64,000 bases of DNA, from assembly GCA_036785705.1 (NCBI GenBank), contig JAWUZG010000056.1, forward strand, positions 3,225,001 to 3,289,000, read 5' to 3'. The translations under genes and the position numbers were made by a program. The DNA comes from Acanthornis magna (Eukaryota; Chordata; Aves; Passeriformes; Acanthizidae). The notes below the pieces were generated by a model that searched no databases, was not told where the DNA came from, and was given only the letters and a program-made list of their open reading frames with translations. This document shows positions 23,084-34,694 of the stretch, piece after piece (the first letter of the stretch is position 1; every line of letters starts with the position of its first letter).

Positions 23084-23956
23084 CTTGTCAAAATTGAATA
23101 TTTGCATCTTATTTTATTTTAAAATATTTCTTTTCATGTAAATACAACTAGCTAGAGAAAAAGTGTCAGCTGATTTTTTTTTTCATAGTTTAAGCCAAAC
23201 CTGTTTCAAAAAAATCTCAAGGCTATTTGAAAACATATGTATTTTGAGTAGAGGAGGGATGTGCTGGTGATTTGTAGGTGTTATGCACAGGCACATTTAC
23301 AACCATGGCTTTTGCAAAAGATTGAATTCCTTCAGGAATCAGGACTGGAATACCCAAAGAAGACATGTTGCTTGTCTTCTCTCCTAAGTCTGGATCAGCC
23401 CTACAGAAGTCATTCCTGACTGATTTTTGTCTACACTGTTCTTAAACCTAGATAATTAAGATGCACAACATATTCCAGTGCTAATGCTAATATTTAATTT
23501 TCCTGCTGAAGTACATGACTAGTTTTTCTTATTACCATCATCATGGATGTGGGGAGAAATAATTTCCTTAGTAGCAGCCTTAATATCTCTTGTGTGAGAA
23601 ACCTCTTCTATGGGACAAACAGAACCCCAGTTGTTCCAGTTTTTCCCAATGGCATTTGCTTGCTCTAATGTTATGTTTTATCTGCTTGTCTTCCTCTGGG
23701 CTTATCTCCATTTAGTCTACTTGTTTCTTATCTGGCAACATTACTTTGAATTCTATTCCTTGAGAATATTCACAGTCCTTCCCACCTGCAGTAGATTTGT
23801 AGGTGTCCTCTCTTGACATCCACGTCAGCAGTGAAAGTGTGGATTGATACTAATGCAGGATGGAAGCCTGCAGAGCCCAGTCTGACAGTGGAGTTTGACA
23901 CGAACACCAGGAATTGCTCGCAAGGGTGGTTTCCTACTCATTTTAGAGCTCACTCT
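23084..23956. other. Unique noncoding DNA, no gene seen
   Basis: AT-rich sequence preceding the plus-oriented LTR. A 68-codon frame at 23610-23816 is leucine/phenylalanine-rich, with no start context or homology I recognise. Confidence 0.6.
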
Positions 23957-24429
23957 TGTCCTGGTTTGGCTCATATAGACTGAATTTTCTTCTTAGTGGC
24001 TGGTACAGTGCTGTGCTTTGGATTCAGTACAAAGTAATGTTGATAACACCCTGATGTTTTAGTTGTTGCTAAGTCACATCTAAACTAAATCAAGGACTTC
24101 CCAGTGCCTCCTGCTCTGCCAGTGAGCAGGTACACAAGTTGCTGGCTGGGGGCACAGCTGGGAGAGCTGATCTGAACTGGTCAAAGGGATGTTCTGAGGT
24201 GTGGAATGTCACACACACGCTGGGGAGTGCCGATTGCTGCTCAGAGACAAGGCTGGGTGTCAGTGGGTGGTGAGCCACTGTTCCATACATCAGCTCTTTC
24301 CCTTGGGTTTCACTTCTCTCTAGCCCTCTTTTTTGTTATGATTATTATATTCTATTTTGTTTTAGTTAGTAAGCCATTCTTATCTCAACCCACAAAGTTT
24401 GCTTTTTCTTTTTGATTCTCCCTCCCACA
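23957..24429 (+). mobile_element. Decayed avian retroviral LTR (ERVL-type), plus orientation
   Basis: It begins TGTCCTGGTTTGGCTC and ends near CTCCCTCCCACA, with the TG...CA ends expected of an LTR. The order of TTTTCTTCTTAGTGGCTGG, GATAACACCCTGATGTTTTAG, CAAAGGGATGTTC, CCGATTGCTGCTCAG and TTCTTATCTCAACCCAC segments is that of a common avian ERVL-type solo LTR. Bases 24053-24073 match the reverse complement of 21282-21302 with two differences, so both elements share the family. The stretch after GGAATGTCAC, where the family has its TATAAA region, is shortened. No target-site duplication or internal retroviral sequence is visible. Confidence 0.9.
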
Positions 24430-26149
24430 GGATGGTTATCCTGTTGCAGAAGGATGTTAGATTTGTGAAAGCAAATCATGTCAAATTTTACACACAGCTT
24501 GTGTGTGTAAAACCGTAAAAGTGCTGGTGACGTTCATAGAAGCACAGCGGCAGTTGAGCTTTTCTGACTGCTGCCACCAAATCCTACTTCAGAATCCACA
24601 GAATTCCATTGAGATGGCTCTGTAAAAGCCCTGTATCTTCAGCCCTTAAACTGGGGCTTTGACCTGAGGACACTTCAGGTGCCTTTTGTCCTGCATTCCA
24701 GACATTGCACTCTCAGGAGCACAGGTAGCAATGAAGCAGTGCTGCTTTTAGAGACAGGGAACGGGGAGAAAGACCCAATAGGAATTCTCCTCACCTGCTG
24801 CATAAAGTGACACCAAGTTACCTGTAGAAGTTGCTTCAATTGCTATTTCCCCTGCAAGCCAGGTCCACCCTCATATTGCAGCACTCCAGCAGTTTCAGGT
24901 GATTGTTGCTCCAATGAGGTGTTTCATGCCTGGAACTATTTCTTTGATGGAAGAAATAGAGAGCAGGACCAGGAACAGATGGTTGATAATGACATCTTAA
25001 TTCTAGAGAGAATGAAAGTGCTATTTCATTATGGAGTGGTATATTTAAATTGCCTTCAGGTGTTAGTTTAAGAGAGTAGAGGAAAAAAGAAAAGTTAAAA
25101 AGATTTTTAAGATTTAGTAAAAGGGATAGAGTGGTACAAATCAGAGCTAGTAATAATGCCCTACAAACCTGTCAGATTGTAGTAATGTGACAAGTGCTTG
25201 CTAAAGGGAATCATTGCCCCATGTATGGTGATGGACTTGCTTCACTTTGATGAATCAACTGGTTAGAATTATTAGAAAAATGAAATGTTTGCCCTGGTTC
25301 AGAATTTCCAAATGCCCCTTCAGGATAAAAGGACATGCTTTATGTCTTTTTAATAATTTGAGAATCAATTTTATCCTATGCAAAATACTCTCTCTTTAAA
25401 GCACTAACATACACTTTAAAACAAATTCATAGCCCAACTGAGTTTGGTGACTAATAAGCTTCATTTAAAGAATTTCTTTCTTCCTGCTAAACTTTCCTAC
25501 AAACTGGACTTCTTTTAGTAAACATGTAATCCTAAAGGTTTATTATGACACTTGCAGTAAGTGGAATCCTGGCTGATAGAAATGTTGACATAAATTGGGA
25601 TTAATCAGGCTAATTCCTATGTGAATTTATGGTATTTGTGTATGAGAGATTGGAAAACCATCAATTCAAGACCTGTGTGATAGAAAAGCTACATCTTTCT
25701 GTGAAAGATGTCATTGAAGGGCTGTTATTCTATGTGTCATCTAAAATGTGTGAAAGATGAATAGAGATCCATACACAAACACTTTCGATCTGTTTGCATG
25801 CATTTGAGGAAAAGCTCTCATAGATTTCTTAAAAATACACAAATTAATATTGCTTACTTTTCAGCAGGGGTAAATTAGGGTCTTTGAGACCTTCTTAGAA
25901 CAGTCTGGAGTTAAATAATATGCATGTTTTTCATTTTACTATGATGAATGCAAAGCTATTAAACAACCTTTTAAAGAGTTGGTGTAATTATCTGTAAACA
26001 GTAATGTTACAAAAAAAGGTCAAGTTGTCCTGCCATTAGAAGTTTATGGATATAAACTGGATTTATGTTGCCATAAAATGGGCACCGACTAACTAGATTA
26101 ATTCTACACAACTAAACCAACTGTAGTAATATTTAGAAACAATAAAGTG
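24430..26149. other. Unique noncoding DNA, no gene seen
   Basis: It includes a perfect 11-bp hairpin (24486-24512) and otherwise ordinary AT-rich sequence. Minus-strand donor-like CAG|GTGAGG (GT at 24793-24794) and CAG|GTAACT (about 24823) have no convincing exon partner. Confidence 0.6.
24486..24512. repeat. Perfect inverted repeat, 11-bp stem
   Basis: TTTTACACACA at 24486-24496 pairs exactly with TGTGTGTAAAA at 24502-24512 around a GCTTG loop. It lies about 60 bp past the LTR end. Its function is unknown. Confidence 0.85.
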
Positions 26150-26720
26150 ATACCAATTAAAGCAATTTTATTTTTTGTGTCATATTGATTAATGGTGCAC
26201 TAAAATTAACCAAAGACCTTAAAATCAGAATGGTTGCAGGAGGCATCCACATCTCAGCATTATTACCAACAAGAAGGAGCAGTTAAGGGAGATGGCCCTG
26301 CAATAGTATGAATATTTAATTAATAATTAGTCATGTAATTTCTCCTCAGGAATTATTATCCCTCAAACTGGTTTGTGAATTTAATTATTAGCAGCCTTTT
26401 TGTTTCCATGTCCCCTCATTACTGTCAGGATTGATGTAACATAAACTTCATTAAAAATTAAAGCAAGAGTCTTAATTACAAGGCTACCCTGACTGAAGTC
26501 AGAATTAGCCAAGTCAGTGATGTGCAAATGAGTGCATTATTTAAGAAACATGCTGGAAGTAGTTATGCTAATGTGGAAGGTTCACAGTAGCAGACCTTTT
26601 CACTTGCAGTTGCATATTCATTAAATGCACTATGCAAATTTAATGTAGCAGCCTTAGTAATGCGTTGTTAATTTATTCAGATTTATTGAGTAGGACTTAA
26701 AAAAAATGTACAAATTTAAT
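26150..26720. promoter_or_regulatory. Strong candidate developmental enhancer block
   Basis: This is the most enhancer-like block of the window. Three octamer-type sites lie within about 120 bp: GTGCAAAT 26522-26529, ATGCTAAT 26565-26572 and a perfect ATGCAAAT 26632-26639. An ATTA-dense run (TTTAATTAATAATTAGTC, about 26315-26332) and many further homeodomain cores surround them. No frames or repeat signatures are present. The texture is that of ultraconserved vertebrate noncoding elements, but conservation was not tested and the target gene is unknown. Confidence 0.45.
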
Positions 26721-29700
26721 TACTCTATCTGCTAGAATGATATTAGGAGAGATAGTGGAGGTTTAAAATGTGTTGATCTGGATTACTGCAGTTTGATGGA
26801 GGATGTAGTATCAAAGGACACAATTTTGATAACTAGGCTTGAAAGAATATTTGATTTACTTATAGAATGATCTAAGAAATCACTAAAATTGCACATGCTA
26901 CTTCCCAATAGGAAAGTAAAAAAAAAGTCTCAGTTGTATTAACTTAAGAGCTAAAGCAGTGCTGAGTCCACAGTCTAATGGATGTAATGATCCTACTGAG
27001 ACCAGTAAAGGTTATGTATGGAGATCTATGGGAAGCAAACTGTCTTTGTGGAAAGTTCACTGGTTGTTACATGTTCCTTGGCGATGCCGCTGCTCATCAA
27101 GTTTAACAACAGGAATCCTGTCACTTTGCAACATTACTGGCAGCACACGGTAATTTGTTAGCTGTGGCTGATAGGAAGTTTAAATTTCTGTTTTTACTTT
27201 ACAGTCTGCAAAAAAAACCCATTACAAAGCCTGTAAATTTGCCATTGTGGAATAATTCTTACCTGGTACCTTTTTTCCCTATGAAAGCAATAGATATGGG
27301 AAAGAAAACCTATATGATTGCATTGTAGTATTCACTTTGAAACCTATTCAAAATTATTTGGTCTCTTGTGGATAGACTCATGCCAGCAAGTGTGACCCTG
27401 TTACCACTGAGGAACAGAAAAGCTGAGCTAGAACGATTTGTTTTCAAACGTCTTTGACTCTCCCCCATGTAACAGTTTCCATATTTTTATTTCCCACCTG
27501 ATGTGTGGTTTCAGAAACGTAATTGCTGCAAGTGTGTCTTGTCCTTTTTCAGTAATCGTCTTCATAGCTGGGTATCTGTAAAAGTTCAGACAATTTTCAG
27601 ACACTTGTAAGGGCTAAAGCCTGGGCTGCTTATCTGGGCAATAAGAGCATAAAGGGCTCCCTCCTTCCAGGTGTGAGAAATGCTTGCACATTCTCCTCGG
27701 TGTGGGGCTGCCTGCTTTGCACACTACTGGGTTGTTGAGACATCCAGGCTGTGTCAGGCCACGGCTTGATACTACAAATAGGTGACTTCTGTTCCCTTGA
27801 AAAGGTCTGATCCTGCCTCCCCAGTAAGGAAACAGTGAACAATCCACAGATTTATCTCATAGTTAACACCTAGAGTTTTCCTGGCTGCAAGAACCTGAGT
27901 CTTCAGGTCACAGGCAAGCACAGGCACAAGCTGGGCACAGGCAGGTCTGCATTATGAAGCCTTTGGAAAAGCTCATTTGAAAAGTTCTTTTTCTTCTACT
28001 CTTGCCTCTTGTTCCTGCTATGGTGAGGCTGCTGTCTCCTCTGTCCTCTGAACCACACTACAGAAATTAACTTGACTGTTCACTTTTAAATCACTAAAAA
28101 TTAGCTGCTATTTGAAATAATAAAAAGAATCCGATGTACATTCTTAAGTCTGCATGATTTATTTTACGAAACTAAGAAACCAACCCAATCCCTAAAACCG
28201 TCCTCATCTTTTCACCTTCCCTGTGCTTTACTGGTCTAGGCCAGTGACTTTTATTTTCAGCCAAACCTGATCCAGCTAACCAATGCTCTTGTGTTGGGAT
28301 ATCAGCTGGCACCGCAGGTTTGACATTGAAATTACTGGATGAGGGACACAAGAGGCTACTCTTTCTGTCACACTGCCACCCTCAGTGCATGCCATAGTGC
28401 AGCCTGAGAGGACATTAGCCACTGGTGCAAGGGACAGAAACAAGTGGTTGGACACAGTCAAGAGAGTTCTTTTGTCGTGACTCTCCTGTCAAACATGGAA
28501 TGTACCTACAGCTTCTCCGCTTATTTCTTAGGCTCCTTTCACTGCTAAATATTATCATTCTAACTCCCTGTCTGTGTTTTTTAATCCATGCTGGAATCCA
28601 TCCTAGTTTTGCCAGGTGGCTTGAGGAATCTGGAGAAATCTGTCAATCTCTTTCCCCGTTCTCCTTGTAAGCAATTAGATCTGTTAGGTTTGGGTAAAAA
28701 GCCCGACTGCCCAACCTACCAGTCTCAATTTTCCCTCCATGCAGCAAACTCCTTTCAGATAAATTTTTGCTCCAGAAAGTAGCAATCTTATGACTGCTAC
28801 ACAAAAAAGATCTGCAGGAAAGTATTTCCCTCCTCTGATGTCAGGCGTCTCCCCTGGAACACACAAGTCAGAGTCTGAAGAATTTTAGGTCAGTTCCTCT
28901 CGTAGATCGTTGAATTATTGCCCGGATGTGCACACATTCATCCTAGGCTTTCTGAGGAAAATCATCCTCTTTGCCCAAACGAGGATCTGTGCAGTATCCT
29001 ACACGTTGCAGGAGTGTTGTTTGAAAGGCATTCATGGTGTTGTAAAGCCTTTCATAGTGTGGCCTCTGTATGTCTGAAAATTCAAGAGGTGTGGGTGTGC
29101 TGCAGGGCCATTTTCTGCTCCATAGAGAGATTCTCATTTCACACACACTTTACTGGAAATGGCTCTCTCAGTAAATTCACATTCACTCTTCTTTTACCTG
29201 CTTATCCAGTCTTTGGGAATTCTTTTTTCTGTTGAAAGCATAGACTGGTTTATTTGAAATAGTTTGATAGCAGCAAAATCTTAGCGCTGTGCCCTTATCG
29301 TGTGGGTGGTGAGATTAAATGATATGCAGTGTATGCTTGGAATAGTTGAATGATTAGGCACTTACATCTGTTTAATTAAACAATGAGCTTCAACCTCTGT
29401 TTAATTAAGGACTAGCTCATTTCAGTTGTGGTCACATGCTGGGAGTTACAACACTTCTGTAATTCAAATCCAAGGATATAATAGAAATAGGTTGGTCTCC
29501 TTTCAATCCTTAATAGCTAGTGGTGCACAGCACAAGGCAAGAGATGATCTGCAGGTGAACAATGTAAGAATTTAGGTGTTATCAGGGAAAATGTATGTTT
29601 AAGGGAAGAATTGTGTCAAAGGGGAGAATGTGAAATCATATCAGTCGGGTGATGGGGGAAGTGAAGATAACAGATACCATCCATCAACAGCAGTATGTTA

Positions 29701-30372
29701 TAATCTGCCTTTACCCCCTGGAAAATCTTGTTTCCTTAACATTATCACCTTAACTTTGTCTCTTAAGAACTTTGCCCACATTGTTGAAGGCTGAGGACCT
29801 TGTGTTTCTCAATCCCCTGAAAACAAACTTCACTATGAAAAAAATGCAAATGTCATGGTTTTTTAAAAGAAAAGAATAGGCTTTGAGACACAGAGGTTGG
29901 AGCTTAGGTTTGAGAATCTTGCAGTATCCCATTTAGCAGAATTCATGAAAGAATCTGGGGCTGAACTGGTTTCCTGTGCTCTGAGATTGCCTGCCAGGGA
30001 GTGGACATTCTTTTCTCTGTCTTAATTATGAATTTGTGTGTAACCTTGTTGTGTAAGGAAACTCAGACCATTGTTAACCAACAGGGAAGGAAGCAGCAGC
30101 TGAAGAGAGAGCTGTGTAGTGTTCTTTCAGAGCTGTGAAAAGAAGAAATCTGTAAGGAAATACAAGAAACACAGGAGGTGTTACAGATCTGGTGAAGTGG
30201 ATTCAGAAAAGCAATTCTTGTGATCAGACTAACAGGTCTAAGTATTCAATTCAGGTTGGTTGGGAATTCCAGCTTCTTTGTGACTTGCTACCTTGACTGT
30301 CCCTAAGGAAGAAGTGCAAAAAGATGATGTTGCAGTGAGTAAATGGGACTATTTCCACTTTAATTCCATGAG
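26721..30372. other. Unique noncoding DNA, no gene seen
   Basis: Mixed AT-rich sequence. A good minus-strand donor, CAG|GTAAGAAT (GT at 27261-27262), has no supported exon. Frames at 27614-27847, 28276-28461, 28425-28670 and 28918-29235 overlap antisense or lack domains. TCTGTTTAATTAA occurs twice (29367-29379 and 29396-29408). No RNA gene was recognised. Confidence 0.6.
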
Positions 30373-30398
30373 CCTACACTGAAATCCTACACTGAAAT
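30373..30398. repeat. 13-bp exact tandem duplication
   Basis: CCTACACTGAAAT at 30373-30385 is repeated without change at 30386-30398, directly head to tail. It is a small replication-slippage type duplication. Confidence 0.9.
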
Positions 30399-33300
30399 AC
30401 TTGGGGAAACTGGATTTTCTTTCAAACAAACATGGAATTTACTCATCTTGTGTTTATCTTGCACACGTCTGAAGTCCTGGTGAACCCCAAACCTGATCAT
30501 CCTCCACAAGCATGTGAATAACACCACAACTGCATCACGCTTAAGATTTATTCTATACCAAGACTGGTGAGATGTGAGGAACCCCTAAATGAGTAAAGTA
30601 AGTCCCAACTTGGACACTCAGAGGTTCCAGGGGCTGCTGAGTTTCCAAGTTAACCCACAAGGCACAGAGATCATTAAGAGCCTGCATGTGCCTGTCTCCC
30701 AGCCACTACAACACACCTTGTGCAACACCAGTCCATTCCCCATGTGGCAGCTGGGAGCCTTGTGGCAGTGCTTGGTACTTCTGCCCCAGGAAAAGAAAGG
30801 ATTTTGGTGGATGCCTTTTCACAAATGTGACAAGATTTAGGCTTACTGAACCTGAATTTTGAAATAAGCGGTTAGTTTGCAAGTAGGTAGTTTTTTACTA
30901 AGATAAAATACTATTTTTAAAGAAAAGCATTTTTATAATAAGCAATTTAATGTGCATAGGTTTAATTTTGGTAAGTTGGTCTGTGTATGTATACATAATC
31001 GAAACAATACCTTTGGTTGGAAAATGAGAATCACATTCATCTCAAATGAGAGTTGCAAGGACTAAAAACAGCAAGAATTTCGGCAGAGATGGTCTCATGC
31101 TCTGATAGATGTGGTTACTGTAACTAACACAGTAGCTGAAGCATTGCTCTCTGAATGGGTTTCTCCTGTGTCTACCTGCAGTTTTGTCATTGCTATAGTT
31201 GTAGGAGCAGCAGTTCAGGTGGTGCTCACGTGTGTAACCTGTCAGCCCTCCCACAGAGACAGCCAGTGCCAGACTGTCCCTATGGCTTTACAAAGATGAT
31301 ACACAGAAAATTGCAGTTATTGGGTTGTGACAGCAGCACATTATTTTACTGAACCTTAAAAAAAAGGCATGTGACTTCCTTGTTAAACAACCCCGTGTTT
31401 CAGTTTCTTGCAGTAACTTTAAAAGCACTGGGTTAGTCTGGACCCTGGGCAAGCAGAGCAGCTGAAGGCTCTATCCTCAGTGGGAATACTGTAGCCCAGA
31501 GAGTAATGGCTCTGCTTCTGTGGGTCTTATTCTTTGTTGCAGATTAAATTATTTTAATCAAGTCCATGAGTTTGGGCAGCCTCTCATCTTCCTGACTCTC
31601 CCTGCTCTCCATCCTCCTCCTAGTACATTAACTGGAGGAAAAATTTATGATCTCATTAGTTTTGCATATTGGTTCACTTAGGACAAATTGATGCTTTAAA
31701 ATGTCACTCAACTTCAACCTGTTATGAAAGCATTTAATCCACTGAAGACTACTCAGGTGTTTCTGAGCCATTTGACAACTCTGACATCCTGTAAAAGTTA
31801 CATAAAAAATGGACTCTGTACAGGTACTTCTGATCACCAGGATCACTGCAGGTTCTAAGCTGGCCTTCTGGAGGGGTGCTCTTGGCTGTGCCAAGCCTCA
31901 TTCCAAGTGCACTCAGATGTGTTTCCCTGCAGATTCACAAATTCCACAGGAGTGGCCTGGCGTGAGGATGAAGTGAGGCAGCTTCTCCCTCTGTTGGATT
32001 AGGCTCTGTCTGACCCAGTTCTTGAACTTGTATTAGACATGATTTGAAAAACTAGGATCACAAAACAGGGGGCTCCAGCACAAAACTTGGTAGCAACTGA
32101 AGAGGAATATTTATTTTCTTTAAGCTGCCACATCACATTTCTGTCTTTAAAAAAAAACCAGATCTATACTTGGTTCTAAAAAGTCTGTGTTTCTGAGCAA
32201 TTTCAAGAGTTTGGTTAAATCTTCTGCATCATCTTTTTATTATATTGTACCAAATGTATCCTGAAGGAGGACTCCAAGAGTTTTGCTGTAGGAATCAGTT
32301 ATATTTTCCATTCTACTGCCAGCCTTTCCCCTCCATGGTGACTTTGCATGTGAATTTTTAACTTGAGAGAAAGCCTAGTATAGATGAAAATGAATCTCCT
32401 GATACAGTTCTTGACAGCACTAACAGGTTGTGATATTCTGGGATAATGCTGCACCTCACACTTCCTGCTGTTTGAAGCAATTATTTTTCATGTAAGATAT
32501 GTTGGTCCTGCACAGGGATTTTTACAGGTGTCTTTGTATCCTATGGCAAAGATTTGAGGCCTGGGGCTACTTTTTCTATGTCATCTTCATAATTCCAACA
32601 TGGATGAGCTATTTTGGGGGCCCCTTTTCTGTCAAGTCTCTGGAATTTACAGTCTGTCTCCCTTGCCCTCTTTGTCAGACACTAAGGCTCTCTTGCCTTA
32701 ACTGAAGATGATTTGCCATATGGTAAAGTGGGTTTGCTCTCTATCAAATGTTTTTAATTGCAGTATGTTTACAAAGAGCTCTGTAAATACTTACATATCT
32801 GATGCAGCTAGAAATTAGTTTTATGCTGGGTTTTCCTGGGACTATTCCAAATGATGCTGTTCAGAGAAGTTAAATTGCATTTGCTGCCATTCAGTGCTTA
32901 ATGACAGCACGCCCAGCGTGGGGCTGGATGGCATTGTGCTTTCCATGCATCCATAAATAAGACCTCAAAAGGATTACTTCAAATGATATAGGTGAGTAAG
33001 CTCCCAGTGAGGTCTGGCAGGAATGCCTACTCTGGTAGCTCTAGTGAAATTACTTGTATGATTTACAGCCAGAAACTCTGCCAACGTAATTAATTTTAAA
33101 CTCTGTTGTTTGCACTAGGATTTTACATTGATTTTTTAAAGTTGTCCCAGTATGACTTCTGCACATAAACAGAGCCTGAGTCTGTCAGAGCTTTTTCTAA
33201 AGGCTGCTTACTGCCCTCTATTAAAAGTTTAATTTGAGAGAGAGACTATTTTCTGCTCTTGGGAAGCCTGAAATCAAGCTCCAGACTTGCAGAAACAATG

Positions 33301-34511
33301 TTTTTGTAAAGACCTCAGTCACTGTAATACTGATTTGTATGTAAAACTGGTGTGAAATAGCCTACCAGGTATCTTAAATATCTACAGCTGTAAGTTACAG
33401 ATGTGAAGTGGGTGTATGCCAAGTCAGCACAAAGCACCCCCACCTAAGAAACTGTATTATGCGAAGTGCAAAGAATTCTCAGCTGGGTGAAATCAGAGAA
33501 TGTGCTAACTGATCTGCTGGAATACACTTTGTGTAATTTTACAGCTCTCAAAATATTTATTGATCATGTTTGAATCCTATGAAGACCTTTTCTAAATGTT
33601 CTTGGAGGAAAACCAGAAAATCTCAAATTATCCAGGGCTACTTAAACTCTGTAACAAGTAGAGAATATTCCACTTAAATTCCTGTTCAATAGACCAAGTT
33701 CCATTTTGACAGCCAAGTTGTTTCCATGCTGTTCAGCTCAGGTAAAGGCATTTAGTATCATCTCCTATGGAAGTATCATCTGTCCATCACGCTACCAAGG
33801 CATGGAAGGAAAACTTGTCCTCAGCAACATCCTGGGAATCAAACCTGCATTCCCTCTTTGTCTTCACTGACCTGTTTTGAAATGCAAGTAAGACCAAATT
33901 CAGACTCTCAGGCAATGCTGTCCTTGGTTTGAGCTGGCCCTCAAGCTGTCCAAAACTTCTCCATGAATATTCTTTAGAGACTGCAGACATGAGAAACACC
34001 AGGGGCCTGTTTTGGCTTCCTGAGGCCTTTGGTCTATCTGTGCCCAGCATCACCAAGGTGGGAAGGGCTATCAACAGCTGGATAAAAGTTCTGCTGGGAA
34101 AGGGTGCAGCCTGCAGCTACAAGTGTGGGAGTATGATATGGGAAAATGTGTGAGGAACTTCCACTGTTGCTTTTGGAATAATTTTGCATTGTTTCTTTTA
34201 CATAAGTAGAACTAAAGGGCACTGGATCCTCTGCAGACTGATTACAGCTCTTTATTTGCAAATGGAATGTGCTTTCCCTGTCTTCTTATTCTTGGACTTA
34301 GAACATAACATAACAAAATAGGCAATATTTAATGCAATGAAGTAATTGATTTTTGTGTCTTTGTAGTTTGGAGAGGTCAGAGCAATAATAACTGATTTCA
34401 AAAGGTAGTTTTAGGGTAGGATTTCATGGCTGCCATAGGTACTGGGTATAAATGGCATAAAGAGCCAGGGGATGCAGGAGTACCCCGTGTGGGAGCACTG
34501 TAACATTAACT
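30399..34511. other. Unique noncoding DNA, no gene seen
   Basis: Single-copy sequence with short frames only (30589-30840 plus, 31042-31352 both strands, 33787-34153 both strands). A donor-like TAG|GTGAGTAAG has GT at 32992-32993 but no convincing acceptor. No recognisable repeats. Confidence 0.6.
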
Positions 34512-34694
34512 ATGACACCATGGCAGCACCTCACTGAGGAAATTCAGGAGGAAGAAGTTTGGAATGAAGAATATTCAGAGCCAAATACTTTTCTGGTGCA
34601 AGTTACTTTAGCTGCACTGGCAGGGTTGTGTGATTTGAGGATGTGCATTTGTATCACAAGAGAATTTCTTCTCCCAGAATATGTGAAATATTAG
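34512..34694 (+). other. Short frame with protein-like composition, unsupported
   Basis: A 60-codon frame opens MTPWQHLTEEIQEEEVWNEE and continues into a short hydrophobic stretch (LVQVTLAALAGLCDL). The acidic start plus hydrophobic middle is unusual among the frames here. There is no Kozak-grade context, splice partner or known domain. I treat it as probably fortuitous. Confidence 0.1.

Noticed and set aside
20807..24429. A provirus bounded by the two LTRs
   Set aside because: The LTRs point in opposite directions and the sequence between shows no gag, pol or env-like frames.
33210..33230. CTCF-like TAGAGGGCAG (minus)
   Set aside because: Only the core half matches; the 5' CCA part is absent.
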